A stretch of DNA of 64,000 nucleotides from Thelonectria olida (taxonomy: Eukaryota; Ascomycota; Sordariomycetes; Hypocreales; Nectriaceae), in assembly GCA_020736575.1 (NCBI GenBank), contig JAGPYM010000001.1, positions 1,922,001 to 1,986,000 on the forward strand, in the 5' to 3' direction. Shown here piece by piece: positions 1 to 12,195 of this stretch. The translations under genes were made by a program, and so were the position numbers. The notes under the pieces are model-generated. The model had not been told where the DNA came from. It saw only the letters and a list, made by a program, of their open reading frames with translations, and did no database searches. Numbering within the stretch: position 1 is the stretch's first letter; each line of letters begins with the position of its first letter.

Positions 1-743
1 GTCCCTGTCCGTCTCAAGGAGTGGCACCAGGACCAGCTTGGTCGGCTCAGTAATCAGGGTAAGAATCCGCCTGAGTTAGAAAGTTACTTGTCGACCGGTC
101 ATCATATCATGGTGGACAGTGCCGATACAATCTCTTCAGACGACACCAAGTCATACACCGAGGTGAGTTTCTAGGCACAACATGTTAAAGAAGTGGATTA
201 TAGGCTAACATGGCCAAGTCCGAAGTCCATGCTGCTCTCGATGCCCCAGACGCTCGTAAGATGTACGGGATCTCTCCCAGTAGAGTACCGGACGTCCTCC
301 GTGAGAGTCTTGCGGAACACCAGAGGTGTCTGGACGCGGAGAAGAACGCAGTCAAGACCATTCTGGCCACACGGAAGCGTGTTCTCCGTCGCGAGGCGCA
401 ACTTGAACGAATCTCGACATCAGTCAAGGAAATCACGGAGAGGAAGGCCCATCGACAAAATCGACGTCGCGAGAAGATCTACAGGCACATTTCTCGGAGC
501 TTGCGAGATATCGAAGGGAAGAGCGAGAAGAAGCGAGAGGAGACATGGGAGATGGCCAAGCAGGTGGTTGACCTCCTGAACAAGGAAAGGTATTTGGAGA
601 TGAGAATGCAGGCGGAGGCGCGAAAGGTTGGGGTTCATGAGGTAACAAAGCCGGACGAGGTTGAGCTGGCAGTTCTGAGCATGCTCCGGAGTGAGGAGTA
701 TTTCGACCACGACTGTAACGAAGACGATGGAGAAGGACTGTAG
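1..743 (+). CDS. 3' end of a coiled-coil hypothetical protein (partial)
   Basis: The gene enters from the left edge in frame 1 and ends with TAG at 741-743. A donor GTGAGT at 163 closes the first visible exon (1-162). Two acceptors keep the frame: TAG at 201-203 (41-bp intron) or AAG at 216-218 (56-bp intron). The second has a good CTAAC branch site at 205-209 and a more usual length, so I prefer it. The C-terminal ~175 residues are rich in Arg, Lys and Glu, with long stretches predicted to be helical coiled coil, followed by an acidic tail (EDDGEGL). No catalytic motif is visible and I do not recognise the family. The start of the gene lies outside the window. Confidence 0.6.
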
Positions 744-1196
744 AGGGGTGGGTTATGAAAGTGAAGTGTGTAGTCTAATGGCGATTGAGGGTCGATGAAC
801 TCCAAGTTGGAACGGCAGTAAAAAGAATTGTATCATTAGTAAGGAGGAATGTGAAATGGAAAGAAGAGAAAAGAGAGCCAAGGTCTCAAACAACCGGGAC
901 TAATTGAAACAGTAAGTGATTGGGGCTGACTGAAGCGGAGGGTAGAATTTCGCGAAGTCTAGGGTAACTTCGCTTGGATCTGACAAGATCCGTATTGCCG
1001 CTGGCTCAGGGGTATCCCTCGGGCGGCCAATCAAACACAGCCAATTTGCATAGGTATGGCGTATGTCCATGCGGCTCATCGATGATATCGGAATTGGATG
1101 CCTGCGACTTTCGCAGCCACGAGCTGGCAAACGCCTGTAGGAGTCCCCCTTCATTTTCAATTGATGCCGTGTAACGAGACTCTCCCCCCACCCTTC

Positions 1197-1222
1197 TTAT
1201 TTTATTTTTATTTTTATTTTTT
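1197..1222. repeat. T-rich (TTTTA)n tract in promoter region
   Basis: A short run of TTTTA units lies about 130 bp upstream of the metalloreductase start codon. The rest of 744-1347 shows no convincing gene. The tract probably belongs to the promoter or leader of the gene at 1348. Confidence 0.5.
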
Positions 1223-1347
1223 CTCGTCTGGGCAAGAGAGCCTTGTATGTCCGTTGATTGAGCCCCCTGCCGTCTCAATTCGGCGCCCAATTCGCCCGCC
1301 CTTCTTCCATCGCTCTCCCGCCAACTAGAAGCAATTGGTAATCAATC

Positions 1348-3127
1348 ATGCTCGGCTGGCCCTACGAATTCGTCACCCTCACCGAGGACGAAAAGGTCCA
1401 TCGGCGCCACGCCATCGAGCACAATGCTTCGGTGGCCTTTTGGTCCGCTTTCGCGCCTGCTGTGACGGCGCTGCTCCTCCGCGTCGTCGCCCGCGTGTAC
1501 CGGCGCTGGCGGAGCGGCCAGTATCGCGAGGTGCCCGGGTCGCCGGCCCTCAAGGCACAGAGGCAGGGTTGGGCGGTGCGCGTCGCGGAGAGATGGCGGC
1601 GGATGGCGTGGTGGATGGGCGAGGATGTGTGCTTTGCGGGTGCGCATTGGGGTCATCGGGAGGAGTGGGTGGTTGGACTGGGATGGACGCTGTGGTTGCT
1701 GTTCTTGTGCGTGAGAGGCACCGGCAAAGGTCAGTTTCGCTTCATCATCCCCCCATACTTATCCATACCGGTCCGTCACTCACACCAAAACAGACTATCT
1801 TCATCTCACCAAACGCTTCGGCGCCATTGCGACATCGCAACTGCCCATCCAGTACTTCCTGGCCCTCAAGTATCTCAGCCCCTTTGGCTACTTCTTCCGC
1901 ACCTCGCACGAGGACCTCAACCGCTGGCACCGCGCCCTGGGCCGCATCATCTACCTGCTGCTCGTGCTGCACGCCGTCTTCTACAATGTCTTCTTCATCA
2001 TGTCGAGCATCTGGCTCAAGCGCTTCTTCGCACCCGTCGTCTTCGCTGGCGTCGTCGCCTTTGCCTGTCTGCACACGCTCAACGGCACCTCCATGGCCAA
2101 GATGCGCGAGCAGTCGTACCGTGTCTTCTTCGTCGTGCACTTGGTAACCGCCATGGTTGTGCCACCGTTGATCTTCTTCCATGCGCCGTCCATGAGGATC
2201 TACGTCTCCTTGGCCATTGGCTTCCTCCTGCTTGACCTGGCCGTGCGCAAGATGACCACCATTCAAGCCCCGTCCGTCGTCGAGTCTATTCCCGGAACCG
2301 ATCTTCTCAAGATCACTTCGAAAATGCCCGCCAACAAGATCATCAAGTTCAAGGCTCGCCCGGGCGCCCATCTCTATCTCAGCCTCCCTCCCTCGTCTCG
2401 CCCAGTCCCCAACGACCCGTACGCGAAAGGAAACTTCCTCTTCGAATTTATGTACAACCCATTCACCGTAGTTTCCGCCGACGAGGACTCCGGCCACCTG
2501 ACCTTTGTCGCCCGCAAGAGGACCGGCCCCATGACGACCCGTCTTGCCGAGTTTGTAGGTGCTGGCATTCCCGAAGACCCAGAGACCCAGATCCCCCTAT
2601 GCATCGAAGGGCCCTACGGCGCTCTGAGCAAGACCTTTTCCGATCTTGTCGACACCGGCGTCAGCCGCATCCTTCTTGTTGCCGGTGGCGTCGGTGCAAC
2701 ATTCGCCGTGCCCATCTACCACGCCCTCCTAGCTGAGTCCCCAGCTGCCAGCATCCAATTCGTCTGGGCCATCCGGTCACCCGGCGACGCGACCTGGGTC
2801 CCTCCTAAACCTGCCGGCAAGAGCCTCATCGACGATGACCAGGTCCAGCTGTTCCTCACAGGAGACATGGGCGTTTCCCACCCCCGCAACGAGACAATCG
2901 CCAGCGTTGAGATGAGTAACCTGAGACGCTCTCCCGTAGGACAGAACCACAAACGCCCCAATTTTCAGAAGCTCGTCGACGACACCTTCAAGTCAGGCGC
3001 AGACGAGACCGTTGCCGTGCTCGTCTGTGGCCCAGTCGAGATGGGCAGGGAGCTGCGCCGGTGCATAACTCCATGGGTGATGAAAGGCCGAAGTGTGTGG
3101 TGGCATAATGAAAGCTTTGGCTGGTAG
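1348..3127 (+). CDS. AIM14/FRE-type metalloreductase (ferric reductase / NADPH oxidase-like)
   Basis: Join 1348-1729 and 1794-3127 (64-bp intron), 571 aa. It is a membrane flavocytochrome that would pass electrons from NADPH through FAD and two hemes across a membrane, to metal ions or oxygen. Seen: two heme-ligand pairs, each H-x13-H (His173/187 and His243/257), inside hydrophobic helices; a flavin-domain motif NPFT where the family usually has HPFT; an NADPH loop AGGVGAT; a CGP motif near the end; and the typical C-terminus ending in aromatic residues (NESFGW). Length and the short N-terminus fit yeast AIM14 (YNO1) better than the large FRE1 type. Substrate (metal or oxygen) cannot be decided from sequence. 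It is convergent with the Nab3-like gene downstream. Confidence 0.88.
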
Positions 3128-3666
3128 CCCCTTGGCCAAGGCATAGTTGGGCGTTTCGGAGGGCTGCTTTTTTTCTTTTTTGGGATACAATACACGCATA
3201 GATACAGGCATTTCTGAAAATCCTTGAACTAACTAGAATAGTCTCGTCAGTCTTCTCTGAGAAGCTACTTCATAAATAGAATTCGAGAGAGACTTGGACC
3301 CCGAACAAAAAACTGTATTGATCTCTTATCGTGTAAAAGACAGTCCTTATTCATCAACCCCATGCGAGGCTCTTGATTTTTGCCTCAAACGACAACGCCC
3401 CTACACCAATCCACATTGGCCATCTGAGGCAAAAATTGGAAATGGCTCCCTCGTAGAATGCTAAACAAGTCTAATGTGTCCTCTGAGAGAACCCTGATCG
3501 AAGTCAAGCAAAGGCTTCTATATGGAAAGTAGAGACGAAAGGAAAAAAAGAAGTCATAACAAACTCATTCGGAAGACATGTCTTCACTTTCATAATGGGC
3601 GTGAGAAGAGAGAAAGACGACTTGGATGGTCGACTTCGGTGGTGAAAATCCGTCGCAAAGACACAG
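3128..3666. other. Convergent 3' intergenic region with hairpin
   Basis: This spacer separates two convergent genes. It contains a 12-bp inverted repeat, ATTTTTGCCTCA at 3376-3387 and its complement at 3425-3436, with a 37-base loop. No coding region is visible. Confidence 0.5.
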
Positions 3667-6330
3667 CTACTGCCGATATCGAGCTAGATGTGCCATGATG
3701 TTCTGGACTTGGGCGGCAGCATCGCCATTTCCACCGGCGCCTCCATTTGGTGGCGCCTGTGCTCCATAAGGGGCACCACGAACTGCTGGTGGCACTGGCT
3801 GTTGAGCAGTGGCACTGCTACCGAGGCTGCTCAAGATCGCCTGGAGATCGACCTGTGGGCCACCAGGTGCACGATTCGATTCAGGTTGCGTGGGGCCGCC
3901 ATATGTGTTGCTTTGAAGCAATGCCAGAATCCCTTGAACCGTGGCGTTATCCATCGGGCCAATCTGACTGATGAGATTCGCCACGTTTGCGGGATTGACC
4001 GGAGACTGCTGGGGATATTGGGGGACCGAAAAAGTACCACCGGGCTGTTGATGATGACGCTGTTGACCGTAAGAGTTGGGATAGCCACTCAAACTATATG
4101 GTTGCTGACCGGATATTGCTGCGTCGCTTGTCGCCTTCTTAGCAGAGAGGATGACACCTGAGGCGCTGAGAGGGTCGAGGTTGTCGTACGTAAGATAGTC
4201 GACCTTGCTATTGCCGCGGGACCGAATGAAGGCCGTTACTGGCATTGTTTGTTGGTGCTGCGCTTGGATATCAAGGTTTACCACAGCATGGACTCCCTCA
4301 GCAACCTGATGCTGAGTAACAGCATCTCTGGAATATCCGGAGGCAAGGATCATGACCTCCGACCTCAGTCCGTTGGCAGTGAAGGCCTGCTCAATCCAGT
4401 TGACAAATTCCCGGCTAACCTCTGGAGTTTTGATAATCTGAACATCGGGAACGTCAGCCCCGTATCTTTGGGGAAGATTGATTTCCCTGTCGTGTCGGGG
4501 CCATCCATAGGGGCTAGGGCTTCTCCTTCTGTAAGAATCCTTGTCGTGACGTCCATATCCACCGGGAGATCGCGAGCGCCCTCTTCCGCGGCCTCCGTCA
4601 TGGTATCCTCGATCACGTCCGTAGGCATTGTCTCTCTGGTAATCATTTCGACGAGGCGAGTGGTTGCGAGCTGGCCGATAGTCATCTCGGTTCTGATGAT
4701 GATTATATCTTTCACCTTTGCGTGCCCCATCACGGCCGCCGTCACGGCCATCACGGCCGCGACCACGGTCCCGCTCGGGGCTCCGGTTTTTCTCCTTCTT
4801 GGATTTGTCTTGGATCCGAGATACCTCAAGATCTATGTGCGGTTAGAACTGGGGGGCCGTGGAAAGTTAGATGAAGGTCAACTTACGGATTCGGCGTCCC
4901 TTGATTTCAATGCCTTCCAGATTCTGCATGGCCCTTTCACCTTCCTCAACGGTGTGATATTGCACGAAGCCGTAGGCAGATTTGAGGGAAATTTGAGCAA
5001 GCCTTCCGAACCGGTGGAATAGATCAAAGACATCCCGCTTCGACACTTTATCACTCGAAAGGTTGCCTGTAGAAAATATGTGAGCGCCGTTTGTGGGAGC
5101 GCCAGACGCGGATCGTGTACCAATAAAGATGCGGGAACCTTCAGGAAACCGGTCCCATTTGGCTTCGGACATGTATTGTCGCTCATCGGCCATGAATAGA
5201 TCCCATTGTCGTTGGTAATCGGCATCTTGAGTTCCATCAGTAGCATACGTGGGAGGTTGAGAAGGGTATGGTGGGGGATTCATCGATATAGCAACATGAG
5301 CATTGAGGCCAGTGAGGGGAGTGACAGGAAGGGTGCCCAAGGCATCTGGAGATAGTGCTGATGCCCCTGCAGCGACATAAGTCGAGGGCTGGCCTGGGGT
5401 TGGCGGTGCAGCAACACTGGCTGGAATACTTCCGGATATTTGCTGCTGAGAGCTATACGATTGGGATCCTGCTTGCGGAAATGGAGGCCTGGGTGGGAGT
5501 GAAGTGGCCGAGGGGAGAGCGGAGGAGGCACAGGCGCCGGCAGGCAGTCCAGCCTTGATTGCCAAGGCAGATGGGTCATCGTTGGAGTTGGGTTCAGCGT
5601 GAGCAGTGAGGTCTGCCACGAGTTTTTGGATATCGGTTGGTTGAGTGGGAGATCCGGCAGAGTTGGATTCAAGATTGACTGCGGATGGAGCGGCTTGAAC
5701 TAGGGGTGTTTGCGCTCCTTGCTCGTCCGTGTGTGGTTCAGTGATAGTAGCGGAGAGGGGAGATGAACCAGACTGAGGCAGTTGGGTTGAGGTGGCTGGC
5801 GGTTCAGTAACGGCATGCAAGGTGTCTGATGCGCGACTTGTCAAACGATCGGAAGATGGAGCAACTTGGTTGGATTCTCGGTGAATAGATGATACATCTT
5901 CTGGCTGAATGTCCTCGCCTTCACCCTCCTCCGGACCAATGGGAGAATCAAACGTCTTTGCGTAATCGTCATTGCTGTCAAGCAGTTCCTGTTCAGTATG
6001 TGGCTGTTGGGATTGGGGGGCCGAGACTTCCTGATCAACGTCGCCATAGGGGTCGTTAAAGCTGTCGTCATCTACAACATCGTCATCACCGGCTCCCACG
6101 ATGGGGTCGAGGTTGGGAATGGTGCTGGTAGCAGGTTTGGTGTTGGCGTCAGGAGTGACGGCGACGGCAGAGGCGGCGGCAGCGGCAGCGGCAGCAACCA
6201 TGGCGTCGATGGTATCGACAGTATCTTGCAGCACGGGAACCACCTGAGACGCCACCGAGTGGACGGGTGAGGGGGACACAGGGGAGAGGTTGGCAGTCGC
6301 CTGCAGTTCTGCCTCGGGCTCCTCTGGCAT
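3667..6330 (-). CDS. Nab3-like RNA-binding protein (RRM; nuclear transcription termination)
   Basis: Complement of exons 6330-5121, 5066-4887 and 4832-3667 (two 54-bp introns), 851 aa. The N-terminal ~390 residues are low-complexity, acidic and Ser/Pro/Gln-rich. One RRM lies at about residues 400-470 (RIFIGNLSS, then AYGFVQY), with the order and spacing seen in yeast Nab3. A basic Arg/Ser/Gly segment follows. The Gln/Pro-rich C-terminus carries three short hydrophobic helix-like repeats (VANLISQI, VQGILALL, VQNIMAHL). Nab3 works with Nrd1 and Sen1 to end short nuclear transcripts; I infer the same role here. The first intron falls inside RNP2 and is a multiple of three without a stop, so an unspliced message would stay open with an 18-residue insert in the RRM. 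Confidence 0.78.
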
Positions 6331-7414
6331 CAGTTGGGCTTCGTTGGGTGCGTGCTTGATTGGTGCCAGGAGGGTGAAGGAGGGCGGGAAGAGACAGGCA
6401 GGAAAGGTGGAGACGCGATGAAGTTGAACTCGTGCAAGCGATGCCAGTCAACAAGTGCGGACTATTCGCAGAGAGAGAGAGACGGAGGATTGGGGATCGT
6501 CTTGTCAATGGAGGGCTATCGAATGCGGTGATAACTTGGGCGGGCGGTGATAAGCCGATGTGGAGGGACAATGACCGGGGCCACGAATGGGGTTTATAGA
6601 CGAGAGGGGAAGATGGTGAAAAATTAGAGATCGAGGCTGGAGGAATGCAAGCAAGCAAGCAAGCAATGAAGCAAGCAAACAAGCCGGGAGCAAGGCAAGC
6701 AGCGGCGGCTCAGCGACGTCGGAGATGGGCGTGTCACACGAAGGAGTGGGCTGGTGGGACGGGACAAGCGCACAAGATATAAGGATGAGAAAGAGAGAGA
6801 AAGAGAGTGTGTGTGGACAGAGAGGGGACGGCGTGTGTGGAAGAAGGTTGGAAAGCGGCGGCAGACGACAGAGCTTATTGAGACTTTGGACAAAATGTGT
6901 TTAATAGCGAGCGAGGCAACGTGAGGCGGCCTGCGGTGAGTGTTGACGATGAGGTTGTGGGTTTTAGAGCGGATGGTTGAAGTTGAAGAGGACGAAGTAC
7001 GAATATGCAGGAAGGAAGGCTGGGCTCTTGTGATTCAGGTGCAGATGAGGCTGAATTGTTGATTGGACGCACCACAAAAAGAAGAAAAAAACCTGGCGAA
7101 CCGGGCACTAGGCGGGTTAGGGTAAGGAGGCCAGGACTCGAGGCAGGCACGCAGAGCACGGCAGTGTGGGAGGGACGCAGGAGGCAGCGAGGGTCCCACT
7201 ATCGAGGCTTCTACCAGGAGCTTGCGCCACCTGCGGGCAAGAATGGAACTTTCCCTATTTGCCTCCCAGCTGGTTCGCACTTGGTTCGCGCGCCGTACGT
7301 ACCTAACTGGAGGACGTGCTCGCTGCGCAGCTGGTCGTACGTGCCTTCAGAGCCGCCTGCTGGGCATTTTTCTCTGATGAAGAAACCGCCATAGCTCCTG
7401 ACGGCAATATCGCA
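6331..7414. promoter_or_regulatory. Divergent promoter region with (GCAA)n repeat
   Basis: Spacer between the minus-strand Nab3-like gene and the plus-strand release-factor gene. It includes an imperfect GCAA tetranucleotide run at 6647-6683, and purine-rich GAGA stretches near 6470 and 6790 that would be CT-rich in the leader of the minus-strand gene. No coding region supported. Confidence 0.45.
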
Positions 7415-8117
7415 ATGTTTCAGTCTCAGGCTGCCAGAGGGCTGAGGCCCTGGAGAACTGTGACATCGATACGAACACCTTTTCTCCCCGTCAGATTCAA
7501 GAGATACCAGGCATTCGACGCTGAGCTCGATCACGACGCCCTCGCTGAAGCTCGCTCATGGTACCGATCTTTCAGTCCAGAACAACTCCCCAAAGGTAAT
7601 ACGACATATGCGCGCTCAAGCGGCCCTGGCGGCCAGCATGTTAACAAGTAGGATCGCCCCCAAATTTCGTGCGAGGAGATGGAGACCTGACCAATTGAAG
7701 AACCGAGACCAAAGCCATCTCAGCCTACCCAGTAAGGGAGCTGGTTGCCATGCTTCCCAAGTCATTGCACCCAGGCATTCGGAAGTCCAAGTACTACACG
7801 GCAAACAGCGACTCGTTGACCTTCCAGGCGCAGACATCCCGGTCAAGGGACGCCAATGCACAGGACAACCGTAATAAACTGGTTGAAGAGGTGACGCGTA
7901 TTTACCATGAAGCGACCCCCGCTGAGACGAGCGAGGAGAAGAAGAAGAAGCACGAAGCAATGTTGGTCTACCTACCATTGAGGACGCGACTGGTTACCTT
8001 GCGAAAAGTGGCACGTCGCTAACTGTTACCAGACGGGGCAAGTTTCATGACACTCGAGTGAAGCAGAAGAAGTTCAACAGTGCTAAGAAACAATCCCGCC
8101 GAGGGCCATCGGATTGA
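7415..8117 (+). CDS. Mitochondrial GGQ-domain peptide chain release factor-like protein
   Basis: Join 7415-7647, 7701-7961 and 8033-8117 (introns of 53 and 71 bp), 192 aa. It carries the class I release-factor hydrolase motif GGQ at residues 72-74 (SSGPGGQHVNK), followed by TETKA and a basic Lys-rich C-terminal tail (HDTRVKQKKF), without codon-recognition domains. The Arg-rich, acid-poor N-terminus fits a mitochondrial presequence. The family (ICT1/C12orf65; yeast YLR281C, also called PTH4 or RSO55) rescues stalled mitochondrial ribosomes by cleaving peptidyl-tRNA. Splice sites were chosen because they restore the VNKTETKA junction and give an exact reading frame. The first intron uses an AAG acceptor preceded by CTGACC; the second has a CTAAC branch site. 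Confidence 0.82.
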
Positions 8118-9346
8118 TTAACATTTGCATTTGCTGGGAAGATGAGGCGTTTAACTGTGGTGGCAGGAAACCAAGGACTCAATCGCAAAGATGTCGTCGG
8201 TTTGAGCGTGGAATTTGGGCCTCAATCATGAGCACATGATGGGAAAGCCATGGGAGCTCATGGCGCTCATTTCGCTGGGTGTGGTCACGGCGCATTTGAC
8301 AGCCTGTCGGGATGACACCAGACGAGCGTGGGACCGGACCAGGAACGCTGCTGGGACGAAGCGAAATTCTGGTTGCGAGAGCTCACAATTAAGCTGCCAA
8401 CAAAGCACATCCCTCGTGCATCTGTCGTAGTAGGTATGCAACGGAAGGGCGACCTAGGCCAGACAAACATACAAACGAGTTAGAGGGACACGTGCAACTG
8501 GGGGTCTGGAGAATTGACTGAAAACCAGAGGCATCTCGAATTGGCATGACTGGGATCTGGCCAGAAGACTCGTTGCCTCAGATAGACAGAGAATGAAGCA
8601 GTTGTCTCTTAAAAAAACATATGACCGAGCTTTGGTCCCCCTTGTCGTTTGCCGCACCATGATTAGGTCGGTGGCCATGATGGGATGACATCTGAGCTGA
8701 AAAACGTGTATTCGCACAAGGCAATTAATTAGGTATGGTTAACCACAGCGCATCTGAGATATCGAACAATGCAACAGCAGGAGGCTTGCAACGTTGATTT
8801 CGAGGCTTGAGTCTAGAACTCTCGAGTCTGGGTCTGGGCTGACTGATGACGGGAGCCATCAGTGAGAGCTGACCCAAGTTTGCCTGCAGGCCTCCCCCAC
8901 CTTTTGTCATTTCGCCCTACATAACTTAGTACAATACGAATTGGCCCCCCCCTCCCGTCCCGTCCTCTTCGTCTGCAAGGACCCCCTCCCCTCCCAGCCC
9001 AGTCTTTGCCTACGTCCCACCCACTCCCATCAAAGGGCAGCCAGCCAGTATCTTTCATCTTTTTCGCCTGGTGCTGACGGTCGCGAAATCGTAATCTTCT
9101 CCTCCTCAATCCACGATCGTCAACTGAACACCGTCATCCTTCGCTTCTCCTCCCGCCAGCGGCCTTTCTGTCCATCTTCCATCTCCTCCCTCGAGCCATC
9201 TTCACCCCGCTCGCGTCAGCTTCAACCCAAACCACCAAAAGGTTCAGCCCACGCCTTAGCGGGGCATCTCGCATCGCATCACTTCCCGTCACCGTACTGC
9301 TGCCGACGCCCTCCTCAACCTCGCCGAATCGGCTCGACACTGCAAG
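8118..9346. other. Intergenic region and kinase 5' leader
   Basis: About 1.2 kb without a supported gene. The last ~400 bases (about 8945-9346) are strongly CT-rich and look like promoter plus long 5' leader of the kinase gene. Confidence 0.5.
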
Positions 9347-10698
9347 ATGAATACCACTGCTTCTCAACAGCAGGCGGCGCAGCAGCAGCAGCAGCCCCAG
9401 GTTCAACCTTGCAGATACAAGGTCGGCAAGACTTTGGGCGCCGGCTCTTACTCCGTCGTCAAGGAATGCGTCCACATCGATACCGGCCGGTACTATGCGG
9501 CCAAGGTCATCAACAAGCGCCTCATGGCTGGTCGCGAACACATGGTACGCCTTCATCATTTGGCCATCCTCCTCCATTGCCCTCTTCCGAGCTAACAAGC
9601 CATGGCGCAACATTGTAGGTGCGAAACGAAATCGCCGTCCTCAAGAAGGTCTCGATGGGGCATCAGAACATTCTCACACTCGTCGACTACTTCGAGACCA
9701 TGAACAACCTCTACCTTGTCACCGATCTGGCTCTCGGCGGCGAGCTGTTTGACCGCATCTGCCGTAAGGGGTCTTACTACGAGACTGACGCCGCCGACCT
9801 CATCCGTGCCACCCTCTCCGCCGTTGCCTACCTTCACGACCACGGTATAGTTCACCGTGATCTGAAGCCAGAGAACCTCCTCTTCCGAACCCCGGAAGAT
9901 AACGCTGATCTCCTCATTGCCGACTTTGGCCTGTCACGCATCATGGATGAAGAACAATTCCACGTTCTCACTACTACCTGTGGCACTCCTGGCTACATGG
10001 CTCCCGAGATTTTCAAGAAAACGGGCCATGGCAAGCCCGTTGATCTCTGGGCTCTTGGCGTAATCACCTATTTCCTCCTTTGCGGCTATACTCCCTTCGA
10101 CCGTGACTCCGACTTTGAAGAGATGCAGGCCATCCTCAATGCCGACTACAGCTTTACCCCTATCGAATATTGGCGTGGCGTTTCCAACCACGCGAAGGAC
10201 TTCATTAAGAGATGTCTCACCATTGACTCTACAAAACGTATCACTGCCCATGAGGCTCTTCAACACCCCTTCGTAGCAGGCTACCTCAATGGCGAAGGCG
10301 AGGGTCAGAACCTCCTGCCCAACATCAAGAAGAACTTCAACGCCCGTCGGACCCTGCATGCCGCCATCGACACCGTTCGTGCGATAAACAAGCTCCGCGA
10401 GGCCCAGAGCGGCATGATGAACGGTGCTCGTACTAAGGAACCCAACCGTGGAACCGCTGCTGCTGCTCGCGCCCCTCCACAACCTGAGAACCAACCTACC
10501 GCCCGGAAAGACGGGAGTGGTATTTCTATGAGCAACCAAAGTAAGGATAGTGGATATGGCACGCAGGCTGAGGTTGATGTGGTTATGGGCAACACAGCGC
10601 CCTCAAACGTTCCGTCAGCCCTCCAACCAGGTAACAATGGCAACCGGATCATCGAGACGAGTAAGGGACTCTGGACTGGGCCAGCTTTGAAGAGGTAA
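9347..10698 (+). CDS. Calcium/calmodulin-dependent protein kinase (CMK family)
   Basis: Join 9347-9544 and 9619-10698 (74-bp intron), 425 aa. A complete Ser/Thr kinase domain follows a Gln-rich N-terminus: glycine loop GAGSYSVV at 31-38, ATP-binding Lys53, catalytic HRDLKPEN with Asp147, DFG with Asp168, and activation loop TTCGTPGYMAPE with a candidate activating Thr. After the kinase domain, a basic amphipathic stretch (RRTLHAAIDTVRAINKLR) matches the autoinhibitory/calmodulin-binding segment of fungal CaMKI-type enzymes (Aspergillus cmkA, yeast CMK1/2). The tail is low-complexity. Such kinases act in the cytoplasm, relaying calcium signals in growth and stress. The Gln run (residues 12-16) is a CAG repeat. 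Confidence 0.93.
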
Positions 10699-12195
10699 AT
10701 TCGGAGTCGTGATCACCATCAATGGTGCCCAAAGATACTGGGAAGGACGATACGAGGTGACTGGCGCGACGATGGGCTTATGACTGAGGATGCTGAAGCT
10801 CGTCCTTGAAGCAAAAACGAGTGGGCGAATTTGGGATATTTTGATGACTGGTGTTGGAAAATGAGGCGGACCTATAACGTCGATTATGGAGGCAGGATCT
10901 CTTTGGACTCGGATTTCTTTCTCCCGCGAATTCTCCTTCATCATTTCTTTACACACGAACTCTCAGCGCAAGTTTTGCCCACTTTCCCTGACGAAGGAGG
11001 TTGGCCACTGTCGAGATGTTGAGACGGCTGGCAGGATCGCCATCCTATGCGCCGGTGAGCCAGGGATGTGAAATCCTGTGAGCGTCATTATACCAAACCT
11101 TTGTTTACGGTTCACTTTTTTCCTTGATGGTTGTTTTCTTTAGTTTGCTTTTTGCATCTTTCATCTATCGACTATTCTGGATATGAGTAGTAAGCAGCGA
11201 CACGAACCAAATATAGCGAGGCACCTGGAGTTACAACATGGAGCTTCTTCTACTGTAACAGCGCAATGTAGTTCTTATGAGCGGCTCTTGGTGTGGTGAT
11301 AGTTTGACTGAGTAAAGGCTCTCGTACTGGGACAACCGTTGACGAAAAGCCATTCCGTGGGGTAACATTCGTAAGGTTTCCTCATTAGTAACAGCTTGCC
11401 TTTCTAGGACCTAAGCTTCGACAAACCGTTTGCGAAAGAATAGTGCTGTTAGAGAGTTTGGGCCCGCCGTGTGCGAATTATTTGGCGTGGCGGGAGATTC
11501 GGGATCTTCGATGACAGCAACATCGGTTACTCGGCAGAAGTGTTAGTCTACATGGCAAACGACTTCACATGCAATGGGCCCAAGTGTTGACAGTTCAGAA
11601 AGTCTGTCATTCATCACCTCTAACTCCTAATGTCTAGCGAGTGGTATCTTTGGTATTGCCATTTCCTTTCACCCTGCAAACCGCCTCCCTTGCGCCGAGC
11701 AAGTCCATCTCCAAATTCAGCCCGGTGGCAGTGAGCCAGCCCCGGGAACCTTCCCATCAAGAGGGCCTTTTGTTTCCATTCCCTTCGTGGTCCACACGAG
11801 GCTCTCTCTAGCGAGTGACTCGGTGCATGATGTTGTCCCGCCTCTATCATGCACGAATTAACCTCCTCTGCTTGTATACATTATTCTATCAGATTCCAGG
11901 TCGTCCCTCCGAATTATGTGCATTATGGGGGACTTCCTTTGACACCCCATGTCCCATTATTACAATTTCCGTCCGTCTGACGGCCCGGCGTCAGAATCCT
12001 GTTTCTGTCGTAAAATACCGAGTTGCGCCGATTCGCTGTGCCGATGAATGCCAAAGATTTTTGAAGAAAAGATATATAACATCGAAAATTAGGTAAGGTG
12101 TTCGGAGTCGTGGTTTCGTTAAAACCTCGACGCATGCCGCGCCGAAGTAGGTTGGCGATAGGAATCGCCTAGGTGAGTGGTGGAAATCGAAGCGA
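10699..12195. other. Convergent intergenic region
   Basis: 1.5 kb between the kinase (plus) and AUR1 (minus) stop codons. Only short shadow frames are seen; no gene, RNA gene or repeat is supported. Confidence 0.5.

Noticed and set aside
1745..2497. 250-codon minus-strand frame opposite the metalloreductase
   Set aside because: It is antisense to a clear coding exon and its composition (Glu/Asp/His/Gly) mirrors the GC-rich sense codons.
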